A stretch of DNA of 64,000 bases from Robbsia betulipollinis. GTDB taxonomy: Bacteria; Pseudomonadota; Gammaproteobacteria; Burkholderiales; Burkholderiaceae. Shown here piece after piece: positions 44,888 to 54,325 of this stretch (positions are counted from its first letter, which is position 1; each line of letters begins with the position of its first letter). The stretch covers positions 2,390,365 to 2,454,364 of the forward strand of contig NZ_JAPMXC010000001.1 of assembly GCF_026624755.1 (NCBI RefSeq), in the 5' to 3' direction. Both the position numbers and the translations under genes were made by a program. Below the pieces are notes generated by a model, which saw only the letters and a program-made list of their open reading frames with translations, was not told where the DNA came from and made no database searches.

Positions 44888-47650
44888 ATGTCGGAACAAC
44901 ACACTCTGGACGGCAAGGTCCTGCTATTGGTCGATGGATCGAGCTACTTGTACCGGGCGTTTCATGCGATGCCCGACCTGCGAGGGCCGGATGGCGAACC
45001 GACCGGCGCGCTCTACGGCATCGTCAACATGCTGCGGCGACTGCGGCGGGACCATCCGGCAGAGTATAGCGCGTGCGTCTTCGATGCCAAGGGAAAGACG
45101 TTTCGCGATGCGTTGTACGATCAATACAAGGCGCACCGGCCCTCGATGCCGGACGACCTGTCGCGGCAGATCGAGCCGATCCATCACGCGGTGCGCTCGC
45201 TCGGCTGGCCGTTGATGATGGTGGAGGGCGTCGAGGCCGACGACGTGATCGGCACGCTGTGCCGCCGCGCCGAGGCGCTGGGGATGAAGGTCATCGTCTC
45301 CACGGGCGACAAGGATCTCGCGCAACTGGTCAGCGACCGGATCACGCTGGTCAACACGATGAGCAACGAAGTGCTCGACGTGCCGGGCGTCACGGCGAAG
45401 TTCGGCGTCGCGCCGGAGCGCATCGTCGACTATCTGTCGCTGATCGGCGACACCGTCGACAACGTCCCCGGCGTCGAGAAGGTCGGTCCGAAGACCGCAG
45501 TCAAGTGGCTCGGGCAATACGGTTCGCTCGATGGCGTGATCGCCAACGCCGCGGGTATCAAGGGCGTCGTCGGCGACAATCTGCGCCGCGCGCTCGACTG
45601 GCTGCCGATGGCGCGCCGGCTCGTGACCGTCGACACCGATTGCGATCTCGCCGCGCACATGAGCTCGATCGCCGAATCGCTGCGCGCGCGGCCCGAGGCG
45701 CGCGAGGAACTCGAGGACATCTTCAACCGCCACGGTTTCCGGACCTGGCTGCGGGAGCTGGAAGGCACGCTCGACGCGCAGGGTGCCACGGCGGCGGATG
45801 CCGCCACCGTGCCGGCGCCGGCGCTGGGCAGCGGTGCGGACCTGCCGCGCGAGTACGAGGCGATTCTCGACTGGCCGAGCTTCGAGCGCTGGCTGGCGAT
45901 CATCGAGGCGGCGGAGCTGACCGCCTTCGATACCGAAACCACGTCGCTCGACGCGATGAACGCGCAACTGGTCGGGCTGTCCTTCGCGGTCGAGCCGGGA
46001 CGCGCGGCCTATCTGCCGGTCGCGCATTGCGGCCCGGGCGCGCCCGACCAGCTGCCGCGCGACGCGGTGCTCGCGCGCCTGCGTCCCTGGCTGGAGAATC
46101 CGGCGCGCGCGAAGGTCGGACAGCATATGAAGTACGACGAACAGGTGCTCGCGAATTACGGTATCGCGCTGCGCGGCATCGCGCACGATACCCTGCTCGA
46201 ATCGTACGTGCTCGAATCGCATCACAAGCACGACATGGACAGCCTCGCGGCGCGCCACCTGGGCGTGACGACGATCAAATACGAGGCCATTTGCGGCAAG
46301 GGCGCGTCGCAGATCGGTTTCGATCAGGTGGCGGTCGACCAGGCCACCGAGTACGCCGCGGAAGATGCCGACATCACGCTGCGCCTGCATCTGGCGCTCT
46401 ACCCGCAGATCCAGGCCGAACCCGGACTGGCGCGCATCTACCGCGACATCGAAATGCCGGTGTCGCGCGTGCTGCGCACCATGGAGCGCAACGGCGTCCT
46501 GATCGATTCGGCGCTGCTGGGCCGGCAAAGCCACGAGATCGGCGGCAAGCTCGTCGAACTCGAAGCCGAGGCGTACAAGCTGGCCGGCGGCGAATTCAAC
46601 ATGAATTCGCCCAAACAGATCGGCGAGATCTTTTTCGGGCGGCTGGGCCTGCCGGTCGTCAAGAAGACGCCCAGCGGCACGCCGTCGACCGACGAGGAAG
46701 TGCTGCAGAAGCTGGCCGAGGATTTCCCGCTGCCCAAGGTCCTGCTCGACTACCGGGGCCTGTCGAAGCTGAAATCCACCTATACGGACAAGTTGCCGCG
46801 CATGGTCGACCCGGCCTCTGGCCGGGTGCACACGAACTACGCGCAGGCCGTCGCGGTGACCGGCCGGCTCGCCTCGAACGAGCCCAATCTGCAAAACATC
46901 CCCGTGCGTACCGCCGAGGGACGCCGCATCCGCGAGGCCTTCGTCGCGGCGCCCGGCACGCGGCTCATATCGGCCGACTATTCGCAGATCGAACTGCGCA
47001 TCATGGCCCATATTTCCGAGGACGAAGGCTTGCTGAAGGCCTTCGCGCAGGAAGAGGACATTCACCGTGCGACCGCGGGCGAGATCTTCGGCGTCGCGCC
47101 CCAGGACGTGCAGAACGAGCAACGGCGGGTCGCCAAGATGATCAACTTCGGTCTGATCTACGGAATGAGCGCCTTCGGCCTGGCGGCGAATCTCGGCATC
47201 ACCCGCGACGCGGCGAAGCTGTATATCGATCGTTACTTTGCCCGCTATCCGGGCGTGGCGCGATATATGGAAGAGACGCGGCTGCGTGCCCGCCAGCAGG
47301 GCTACGTCGAGACCGTGTTCGGCCGCCGTCTGTGGTTGCCCGAGATCAATGGCGGCAACGGTCCGCGGCGCCAGGGTGCGGAGCGGGCGGCGATCAACGC
47401 GCCGATGCAGGGAACCGCCGCCGATCTGATCAAGATGTCGATGGTTGCGGTGCAGGCCTGGCTGGAGCGGGAAGCGCTGCAGACCCGCATGATCATGCAG
47501 GTGCACGACGAACTGGTACTGGAGGCCCCGGACGCGGAATTCGACCGCGTGCGTGCCGCCTTGCCGCAGCTGATGTGCGATGTCGCGGCGCTGCGCGTGC
47601 CGCTGGTGGCGGAAGTGGGCACCGGCGCGAACTGGGAGGAGGCGCACTGA
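44888..47650 (+). CDS. polA: DNA polymerase I
   Basis: Repair and Okazaki-fragment polymerase with three domains. The 5'-3' nuclease (about 1-290) starts LLLVDGSSYLYRAFHAMPDLRG. The 3'-5' exonuclease retains its acidic motif FDTETTSLD (about residues 347-355), so proofreading is probably active. The polymerase domain has YTDKLPRMVDPASGRVHTNYAQAVAVTGRLASNEPNLQNIPVR, SADYSQIELRIMAHISED, the O-helix RRVAKMINFGLIYGMSAFGLA and QVHDELVLEAPD. It has 920 residues. The open frame upstream to 44276 is antisense to the LOG gene. Confidence 0.97.
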   Translation: MSEQHTLDGKVLLLVDGSSYLYRAFHAMPDLRGPDGEPTGALYGIVNMLRRLRRDHPAEYSACVFDAKGKTFRDALYDQYKAHRPSMPDDLSRQIEPIHHAVRSLGWPLMMVEGVEADDVIGTLCRRAEALGMKVIVSTGDKDLAQLVSDRITLVNTMSNEVLDVPGVTAKFGVAPERIVDYLSLIGDTVDNVPGVEKVGPKTAVKWLGQYGSLDGVIANAAGIKGVVGDNLRRALDWLPMARRLVTVDTDCDLAAHMSSIAESLRARPEAREELEDIFNRHGFRTWLRELEGTLDAQGATAADAATVPAPALGSGADLPREYEAILDWPSFERWLAIIEAAELTAFDTETTSLDAMNAQLVGLSFAVEPGRAAYLPVAHCGPGAPDQLPRDAVLARLRPWLENPARAKVGQHMKYDEQVLANYGIALRGIAHDTLLESYVLESHHKHDMDSLAARHLGVTTIKYEAICGKGASQIGFDQVAVDQATEYAAEDADITLRLHLALYPQIQAEPGLARIYRDIEMPVSRVLRTMERNGVLIDSALLGRQSHEIGGKLVELEAEAYKLAGGEFNMNSPKQIGEIFFGRLGLPVVKKTPSGTPSTDEEVLQKLAEDFPLPKVLLDYRGLSKLKSTYTDKLPRMVDPASGRVHTNYAQAVAVTGRLASNEPNLQNIPVRTAEGRRIREAFVAAPGTRLISADYSQIELRIMAHISEDEGLLKAFAQEEDIHRATAGEIFGVAPQDVQNEQRRVAKMINFGLIYGMSAFGLAANLGITRDAAKLYIDRYFARYPGVARYMEETRLRARQQGYVETVFGRRLWLPEINGGNGPRRQGAERAAINAPMQGTAADLIKMSMVAVQAWLEREALQTRMIMQVHDELVLEAPDAEFDRVRAALPQLMCDVAALRVPLVAEVGTGANWEEAH

Positions 47651-47759
47651 AGACGTGCCCGTGATCTTCCCGATGTGCGCGCAAGCGATCGCAGCGGGCA
47701 GCGCGAAGCGCGCGCGCACGACGCCGGCCGGGGCGCGGATCGACGCCTGACCCCAGCCT

Positions 47760-48443
47760 TCAACCCCTGCATGTCGCTCCGGCCAGTCCTTGCCGCTGCG
47801 CTTCGCGCTCGGCGGCGTGCCGATGTCGTGTGACGGCGCACCGGTCCGGGCCGGCGGGCAGGCAATGTCCCGGCCGCGCCGTGGGCCGGTCGATCGCGCC
47901 CCAGTCCGCGGTCATGCCGACGATGTCGTCGACGCATGCACCAGCCAGCGGCGTCATGGCCCGGTACAGCAGCCAGGCGCAGCCCAGTCGCGGAGAAACG
48001 CGCAGGCCCTCGATGCGGGCGTCGAGTTTGCGCACCTGTTTACCGGAAGGGGTATTCCATTCGACGAAACCCTGCGCCCGAATGCCGGGAAGGCGGATAC
48101 TGACGGCCGGTCTGCCGCGTAGTTTGCTCTCCAGCGTGATCGTCTCTGAACCGAACAGGCAGGGCGGGTCCGCATCTTCCGTTCGCGGAGCGGACACGAG
48201 CGTGTAACCGTCGTGCACGATGATGCGCTGCGTCTTCGCGGGGATGCCGCTATCGATGGGAATGAGCGGTCCGACAAGCCGGGACCACAGCGCGTGCGAG
48301 GCCGTTTCGCTGAGAAGGGAGTCAAGATGGGCCGCGCCGAAGCGAAAGCAGGCGATCAGTCCGACGCTCAACTGGCATCGTCCCATGTGTTGCAAGGCCT
48401 GAAGCGTGAGGATCATCGTCTGGGGTTTGATGAAATCCGTCAT
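47760..48443 (-). CDS. Hypothetical protein, unrecognised
   Basis: I do not recognise this protein. The first 165 residues look protein-like, with amphipathic helices near the start (MILTLQALQHMGRCQLSVGLIACFRFGAAHLDSLL) and strand-like segments such as QRIIVHDGYTLVSAP and RGRPAVSIRLPGIRAQGFVEWN. The last 60 residues are Arg/Ala/Pro-rich and may be read through past a natural end. The Shine-Dalgarno is weak. It is divergent from the REC-AraC regulator and convergent with polA. It may be a narrow-range gene or a decayed one. Confidence 0.45.
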   Translation of the reverse strand: MTDFIKPQTMILTLQALQHMGRCQLSVGLIACFRFGAAHLDSLLSETASHALWSRLVGPLIPIDSGIPAKTQRIIVHDGYTLVSAPRTEDADPPCLFGSETITLESKLRGRPAVSIRLPGIRAQGFVEWNTPSGKQVRKLDARIEGLRVSPRLGCAWLLYRAMTPLAGACVDDIVGMTADWGAIDRPTARPGHCLPAGPDRCAVTRHRHAAEREAQRQGLAGATCRG

Positions 48444-48604
48444 GTCGATACCGGTCAGTGTGGAAGAGGACGGCCGCGTGTTCCTTTCCAGGATTGCCGA
48501 TATCGCCGCAAGAGGTTTTTGATAGAGCAGCGAAAAGTTTTGCCAAAAAGCCTAATGTGGCGAAACCAGCGTTTTCCGGACGTTGCACAAAGCGATTGAC
48601 CACC

Positions 48605-49417
48605 ATGCCGAACGAAGGACCTCTTCTCCCGTCCACTTTGTATCTCAAAAAGCCTGTCGAGGCGTCCGAGCAGCCGCATGTACTGGTCGCGGACGATCGT
48701 CCCGACGAATTGCGGCTTCTGATCGCACTCTTGAAAGCCGAGAATTTTCGCATCAGCGTGGCGTTCGACGGCCATCAGGCGCACAACCGTGCGGTGGCGG
48801 CCTTGCCGGATCTGATTCTCATGGACGTGCGCATGCCGCGGATCGATGGTTTCGCCGCCTGCCGTCTGTTGCGGGCGACGCCGCAGACCGCGCATATCCC
48901 GATCATTTTCCTGACGAGCATGGCGAGTCTGTCGGACCGGCTCGAAGGCTTACGCAACGGCGGCGTGGATTACGTCCTCAAGCCGTTCGACGCGGCCGAG
49001 GTCATCGCCCGCATCCATATCCATCTGCCCCGCCATTTACAGACGGTAGCGGCCAGCCGGGCGAGTCTCGACCCGCAGGCCAGCGAGGAACAGGTCCTGG
49101 TGCGCGCCGCGATGAGCTACCTGCTCGCGAACCTGGCGCGTCCGCCCTCGGTCGCCGGTCTGGCGCAACGGGTGGGAACCTACGAAAAAAAACTGTCGCA
49201 GGCCTTTCGCGACGTGCTCGGCAAAACCGTTTTCGAATTCGTGCGCGAGGAACGGCTACGTCTGGCGGCGCGTCTGCTGCGCGATTCGTCGTTGAATATC
49301 GGCGATATCGCTGCCGAGGTCGGCTTCTCGGGCGCGGCGAACTTCGGCACGGCCTTTCGCCATCACGTCGGCCTGACGCCCAGCGCTTTTCGGGAGCAGT
49401 CGCGGCCAACGCCGTGA
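48605..49417 (+). CDS. Response regulator with receiver and AraC-type DNA-binding domains
   Basis: Two-component response regulator. The receiver (about residues 23-142) has the acidic pair Asp30/Asp31, phosphoacceptor Asp74 in LILMDVRMPRIDG, Thr104 and Lys126 in LKPFDAAEV. The C-terminal AraC-type helix-turn-helix pair (about 165-265) has SVAGLAQRVGTYEKKLSQAFRDVLGKTVFEFVREERLRLAARLLRDSSLNIGDIAAEVGFSGAANFGTAFRHHVGLTP. The start at 48605 gives 270 residues; an upstream open frame is not favoured. It is convergent with a 7TMR-DISM kinase 80 bases away, the likely partner. Confidence 0.9.
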   Translation: MPNEGPLLPSTLYLKKPVEASEQPHVLVADDRPDELRLLIALLKAENFRISVAFDGHQAHNRAVAALPDLILMDVRMPRIDGFAACRLLRATPQTAHIPIIFLTSMASLSDRLEGLRNGGVDYVLKPFDAAEVIARIHIHLPRHLQTVAASRASLDPQASEEQVLVRAAMSYLLANLARPPSVAGLAQRVGTYEKKLSQAFRDVLGKTVFEFVREERLRLAARLLRDSSLNIGDIAAEVGFSGAANFGTAFRHHVGLTPSAFREQSRPTP

Positions 49418-49496
49418 ATCCGGAGCCACGGGGCGTGTCGGGGCGGCCGCGCGTCGAACGGACCGCGATGGCATGCATGCTGGCATGCGCCCGCCC

Positions 49497-51956
49497 TCAG
49501 GCCGTGCCCGTTCCCGCGAGGTTGACGATGCGTTCGAAGTCGAGGCGTTCGAGGGCTTCGCGTATCGCGGTGCAGAAACCCCGCGCAGCCGGGTAGCGAC
49601 GCGCCGCGTCGTCGAGCCAGTCTTCCAGCGCGCTCAGGCTGCCGGCTTCGGCGAGCGACAGAAGTTCGGCACACGCTGGCGCGGGTGGCGGGGACAGCGG
49701 GTCGGCGGCGGCCGGCGCGAATACGGGTGCGGTATCCAGCGGCAGGCACCAGTGCGGCGTCGCATCGACGATCGGAAACGCGATGTCGAAACTGAAGCGG
49801 CTGCCCGTCCCCGGCGTGCTCTGCAGGTGCAGGCCGCTATGCATCTCGCGCAAGATGCGCTCGACGATATGCAGACCCAGTCCCACGCCGCCGCGCGAAC
49901 GCTCGATCTGGTGAAACGCGCGGAAGATGTCCTGTTGCGCTTGCAGGTCGATACCGTCGCCGGTATCCGCGATCGCAAAGTGGAAATCCGCGCGGGCGCC
50001 GTGCATGCTTGCGCGCACGTCGAGCGTGATGGTGCCGCGCCGGGTGAACTTCGCGGCGTTCGACAGCAGGTTCAGCAACACCTGGCGTAGCCGCTTGCCA
50101 TCGGTGCGCACCAGCGCGGGAACGGCCATTTCCATGCCGAAGATCAGACGGTTGCCGCGTTGCGCCGAGAGCGCCGCCGCATGGTCGGCGATTTCCTCCA
50201 GCAGCGCGCCGATGCGCACGGCGCCGACGCGCAACTGGAGCGGCTGCAGCTCGCCCCGGGAGAATTCAAGAAGCTCGTCGATCAGACTCAGTTGATAATC
50301 GATGCTGCGTTCGATCGCCTCGATCGACGACGTTCTCGAGAGGTACCCGGGTGCGCTTCCGAACGCCGCGTCCGTCGCCGCCGCGGGCCCGCGATCGCCG
50401 TGCCCGTCTTCTTCCCGGCGCAGGCGCTTTACATAGCCGGCGATGGTGGCGAGCGGGGCGCGAAGGTCATGTCCGACGAAAGCCAGCGTCTCGATTTTCT
50501 GCCGGTTCTTTTCCTCCACGACCAGCAGCGCTTCCTTGAGTTCGCGCGTCCGGGTGGCGACTTCCCGTCGCAACCGCTGTTCCTCCTCGCGCTGCCAGTC
50601 CGTCAGACGCCGCACGGCGAGCGCGCGTTGTCGGCTGATGTGGCGAATCCAGGCGACGAACACGATGACATCGCTTGCCAAGCCGAAAATATCGTACAGA
50701 GGTTCGGGCGTGATTCCCACGGAAATCCGCTCGATGAACGCGGGTTCGTGACCTTGCGACTGGGCGATCTGCAAAGCGTAGATCAGGGTGGCGATCACCA
50801 ACGCGGCCAGCATGAACTCGGCCGTCGGCACGGCGCGTTGGTAGAGCAGGAGCATCAGTGCCGTCGTCATGAGAAGGAAGACGACGGAGAACAGCGTCGC
50901 GACTTGCGTGGCGACGCGGATATCACCCAGCCAGGCGAACGCCGCCAACGTGAGCGTGACCGCGAAGACGCCGAGGTGCAAACGTCGTCCCAGCGATACG
51001 GATTGCTGCAAGCGCAGCGCGGCGTGGAGGGCGACGGTGCAGACCGCCAGGATCGCCAACCCCAGGATCGGGGGACTGCGATAGGCCCATTCGGTGGCGG
51101 CGGGCCACAGATGGATTCGTGCGTAGCCGTAGACGCATAGATAGTTGAGCGCCTGCACGCCGCACATCGCAGCGAGGTAGGTAAACGTCCAGGTGCGGTA
51201 CAGGACGCTGGTGGCCAGCAGACTCCACGCCAATAACGACACCGCGCCGACGAGCGCGCTGACCAGGTAGGCCGCCCGTGCCTCATGGGCATCGTATGCC
51301 GCCTGCGAGTAGAGGCGGGCGAGCAGCGAGACCGGCGCCGCGCCGCTGATGCGCACATAGATCTGCGCACGTCCTGCCGCTGGCAGTTCGAATGCCGCGG
51401 CCGGCAGACGGCTGTCGCGCACCGCCGGATCGCGTTCGGCGGGCGGCACCGCGCTGCCGGTGCGCGAATGACGCCATCGCTGGTCCGTACGCACGTAGAA
51501 ATCGACATAGTGCAACCATGGCGAGGGCAGCGCGAGGCGCAGGGTCACAGCGCCTCGGGTCGTGTTCTCGACATCGAAGCGCAGCCACCAGCTGGCCCGG
51601 CCGAAGCCGGGATTGACCGCGTCGGGATGCAGCGGTGCGAAGCCGTGAGGCGCGTCCGTGGACAGGGCGGCGATCTGCGCGAAGTCCGCGGTCGCCGACA
51701 GGTCCTCGTGGACCTCGACGTGCCCGCGCAGATCGATGGGCCAGTGCTGTTGCGGGGCGATCGTGACGACGGGGGGCGGCGACGCGGCGGCGTCACGGAC
51801 CGGGTCGCGCGCGGACTCGGCGTGGGCCGCGCAGTGCACGAGCGCGATGGCCAGGGCGAGCAGCACGAAGTGGAGCAGGAAGTGGAGCAGGAAGCCCAGT
51901 AGGAAGCGCAGCAAACCGGTCAGCGAGGGAACGGAAAAGCGGCGGCCGTCATCCAT
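49497..51956 (-). CDS. Sensor histidine kinase with 7TMR-DISM extracellular and membrane domains
   Basis: Membrane sensor kinase. With the ATG at 51956 there are 819 residues; a GTG at 52010 three bases after sseA is the alternative. A signal or first helix lies at about 13-42, followed by a periplasmic 7TMR-DISMED2-like sandwich (about 65-215), a seven-helix membrane domain (about 230-440) and a coiled coil. HisKA follows with FVGHDLRAPL (His496), and HATPase_c with LLNLLSNAAKF and ADTGDGID. After a Pro/Ala-rich linker there is a C-terminal helical tail (SLAEAGSLSALEDWLDDAARRYP ... LERLDFERIVNLAG) of the kind seen at the end of hybrid kinases. It probably phosphorylates the convergent REC-AraC regulator. 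Ligand unknown; related domains sense carbohydrates. Confidence 0.88.
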   Translation of the reverse strand: MDDGRRFSVPSLTGLLRFLLGFLLHFLLHFVLLALAIALVHCAAHAESARDPVRDAAASPPPVVTIAPQQHWPIDLRGHVEVHEDLSATADFAQIAALSTDAPHGFAPLHPDAVNPGFGRASWWLRFDVENTTRGAVTLRLALPSPWLHYVDFYVRTDQRWRHSRTGSAVPPAERDPAVRDSRLPAAAFELPAAGRAQIYVRISGAAPVSLLARLYSQAAYDAHEARAAYLVSALVGAVSLLAWSLLATSVLYRTWTFTYLAAMCGVQALNYLCVYGYARIHLWPAATEWAYRSPPILGLAILAVCTVALHAALRLQQSVSLGRRLHLGVFAVTLTLAAFAWLGDIRVATQVATLFSVVFLLMTTALMLLLYQRAVPTAEFMLAALVIATLIYALQIAQSQGHEPAFIERISVGITPEPLYDIFGLASDVIVFVAWIRHISRQRALAVRRLTDWQREEEQRLRREVATRTRELKEALLVVEEKNRQKIETLAFVGHDLRAPLATIAGYVKRLRREEDGHGDRGPAAATDAAFGSAPGYLSRTSSIEAIERSIDYQLSLIDELLEFSRGELQPLQLRVGAVRIGALLEEIADHAAALSAQRGNRLIFGMEMAVPALVRTDGKRLRQVLLNLLSNAAKFTRRGTITLDVRASMHGARADFHFAIADTGDGIDLQAQQDIFRAFHQIERSRGGVGLGLHIVERILREMHSGLHLQSTPGTGSRFSFDIAFPIVDATPHWCLPLDTAPVFAPAAADPLSPPPAPACAELLSLAEAGSLSALEDWLDDAARRYPAARGFCTAIREALERLDFERIVNLAGTGTA

Positions 51957-52013
51957 TCCCGCCACGGCTTCGACGCCGCCATCGACCGTGGTCGACAGCG
52001 CGGACGCCACGAA

Positions 52014-52883
52014 CTAGGTCGCCGGGCCGGTGGCGACCGGGCGCGCGGGGTCGGCCGTCCATTCGCTCCAGGAGCCGGGGTACAGCACTGCGCCGCCAAG
52101 GCCGGCGACTTCCAGCGCGAGCAGGTTGTGGCAGGCGGTCACGCCGGAGCCGCACTGCATCACCGTCTGCGTCGCGGGCCGCGCGCCGAGCAGTGCCGCG
52201 AATTCCTCGCGCAGCGCGGCCGCCGGTTTGAAGCGGCCTTCGGCGTCGAGATTGTCCTTGAAGAAGCGGTTGCGCGCGCCGGGGATATGGCCGCCGACCG
52301 GGTCGATCGGTTCCTCGTCGCCCCGGAAGCGTTCGGGCGCGCGCGCGTCCACCACCTGCCACGCGCCGCGTCCGATATCCGCGAGAATCGCCGCCGCGTC
52401 GATCGTGCCGACCAGCGGGGCGCGGGGCGCGAAATCGCCGGGCGTGGCGGGGCGCGGTTCGCTGAATTCCACCAGGCCGCCCTCCGCCTCCCAGGCCTGA
52501 AAGCCGCCATCGAGCACCGCGACGTCCGCGTGGCCGAGCCAGCGCAGCAACCACCACAGCCGGGCCGCGTAGCTGCCGCCGTGCGCGTCATAGGCGACGA
52601 TCTGCGTGTGGTGCTGCACGCCCAACGCCGCGAGCCGCGCGGCCAGCGCGTCGCGATCGGGCAGTGGATGCCGGCCGTTCGTGCCGGTCTTCGACCCCGA
52701 CAGGTCCTGCGCGAGATCGAGGAAGCGCGCGCCGGGGAGGTGGCGCTCCGCGAATGCGCGCGCGCCGGCCTCGGGGTCGAGCAGATCCGCCCGGCAATCG
52801 ATGATGCACAGCGAGTCCGCGCCTTCGATGATGCGGGTGGCGAGCGTGGCCGGATCGATCAGCGTGGTATGGCGAACGGGCAT
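52014..52883 (-). CDS. sseA: 3-mercaptopyruvate sulfurtransferase / rhodanese family
   Basis: Two-domain rhodanese-fold sulfurtransferase, 289 residues. The active-site loop CGSGVTACH (Cys244) is the mercaptopyruvate sulfurtransferase version rather than the CRKGVT of rhodaneses. Other motifs: HLPGARFLDLAQDLSG, VAYDAHGGSYAARLWWLLRWLGH, VLDGGFQAW and VVDARAPERFRGDEEPIDPVGGHIPGARN. It lies 37 bases after the Rieske oxygenase gene and three bases before the alternative start of the kinase, all on the minus strand. Confidence 0.92.
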   Translation of the reverse strand: MPVRHTTLIDPATLATRIIEGADSLCIIDCRADLLDPEAGARAFAERHLPGARFLDLAQDLSGSKTGTNGRHPLPDRDALAARLAALGVQHHTQIVAYDAHGGSYAARLWWLLRWLGHADVAVLDGGFQAWEAEGGLVEFSEPRPATPGDFAPRAPLVGTIDAAAILADIGRGAWQVVDARAPERFRGDEEPIDPVGGHIPGARNRFFKDNLDAEGRFKPAAALREEFAALLGARPATQTVMQCGSGVTACHNLLALEVAGLGGAVLYPGSWSEWTADPARPVATGPAT

Positions 52884-52920
52884 CGTGCGGGCTCCGGGAT
52901 GGCGGATTCGGGAAGCGGAC

Positions 52921-54027
52921 TCAGATCGAACTGAGACGACTGCGAAGATATTCGTGAAAACACCGCATGCCGTCTTCCATCGGGCTTTGATACGGCCCGA
53001 CCTCGGACACGCCGCGCGCCATCAGAATGCGTCGTCCGGCGTCCATTCGCTCGGCGATTTCGTCGTCCTCGGCCGCGGTTTCCATATAGGCGGCGCGCTC
53101 GGCCTCGACGAACTCGCGTTCGAACAGGGCGATTTCCTCCGGATAGTAGAACTCGACAATATTCGTCGTGTGCTGCGGCCCGCGGGGAACCAGGGTCGAG
53201 ACGACCAGCACGCCCGGATACCACTCGAGCATCACGTTCGGATAATAGAGCATCCAGATGGCGCCGTGCGCGGGTTCCAGGCCGCCGTGAAACGCAAGGA
53301 CCGCCTCGTGCCAGCGCCGGTATGTCGGGCTGCCCGGCGTCGACAGACTTTTGTGGATGCCGACGGTCTGCACGCTGTAGTCGCGGCCGAATTCCCACTC
53401 CAGGTCCTCGCACGAGACGAAGCTGCCCAGCCCCGGATGAAACGGCACGACGTGGTAGTCCTCCAGGTAGACCTCGATGAAGGTCTTCCAGTTGTACCGG
53501 CACTCATGTATCTCGACATGGTCGAAGCGATAGCCGGTGAAATCGAAGTGTCTGGCGGTGCCGAGCGCGGCGAGGTCGGCGCGGGCATCGCGGCCCGCCG
53601 CCTCGAACAGCAGGCCGTTCCAGTTGACCAGCGGCGTGCTGCCCAGGTTCAGGCAAGGTTTCTGTTCGAAATGCGGCGCGCCGAGCAACTCGCCCTTCAG
53701 GTCGTAGGTCCAGCGGTGCAGCGGGCAGACGATGTTCGCGGTATTGCCGCGGCCGTTGAGCATCACGGCCTGCCGGTGCCGGCAGACGTTCGACAGCAGC
53801 TCGATACCGCCGTCGTGGTTGCGCACGAGCACGCGCCCTTCGTTTTCGCCGGGCAGCGCGAAGTAGTCCCCGGGTTCCGGGACCATCAGTTCATGTCCGA
53901 CATACCGCGGTCCGCGGTCGAAGAGTTCGGCTTTCTCGCGCGCCAGCAGGGCGTCGTCGAAATAAGCGGAAACCGGTAGTTGCGAGGGCAGTGCCTTCAA
54001 CTCCGGGGAGTTGCTGAGATTGGACAT
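52921..54027 (-). CDS. Rieske aromatic ring-hydroxylating oxygenase, alpha subunit family
   Basis: Rieske non-heme iron oxygenase. The [2Fe-2S] ligands are Cys82/His84 in CRHR and Cys101/His104 in CPLHRW. The catalytic domain has the iron-binding segment NWKTFIEVYLEDYHVVPFHPGL with the expected Asp and two His. The start at 54027 (MSNLSNSPELKALPSQLPVS) follows GGAG and gives 368 residues; an upstream open extension is unlikely. No beta subunit or reductase is nearby, so the substrate is unknown. It is divergent from xseB, an arrangement I recall from Burkholderia genomes. Confidence 0.9.
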   Translation of the reverse strand: MSNLSNSPELKALPSQLPVSAYFDDALLAREKAELFDRGPRYVGHELMVPEPGDYFALPGENEGRVLVRNHDGGIELLSNVCRHRQAVMLNGRGNTANIVCPLHRWTYDLKGELLGAPHFEQKPCLNLGSTPLVNWNGLLFEAAGRDARADLAALGTARHFDFTGYRFDHVEIHECRYNWKTFIEVYLEDYHVVPFHPGLGSFVSCEDLEWEFGRDYSVQTVGIHKSLSTPGSPTYRRWHEAVLAFHGGLEPAHGAIWMLYYPNVMLEWYPGVLVVSTLVPRGPQHTTNIVEFYYPEEIALFEREFVEAERAAYMETAAEDDEIAERMDAGRRILMARGVSEVGPYQSPMEDGMRCFHEYLRSRLSSI

Positions 54028-54325
54028 TCCCACTCCCGTGAAAACGAGGAAAGTAGTGAACAACCCAACCATCGAAAAATCGACTTAGGGAACCCTTGAT
54101 TATAACCGCGATGGGAAAATAGGGGTCGCCAAGCGCAGCACCGCGACGAATTGCCCTTGCTTTTTCCCGCCATGTTCTTTTCGCGCGCTGCGGCGACGCG
54201 GCGTGCATCGGGCCCGGCGTGGACGCAGCGTCGTTTGTTGAAGCAAGGATATTCCGCGCCGGCTTGCCCGGTGTGGCCGATTTTTGCCGTAAAATGCCGG
54301 ACTTGTTCCCACCGGCTCGAAAAAG

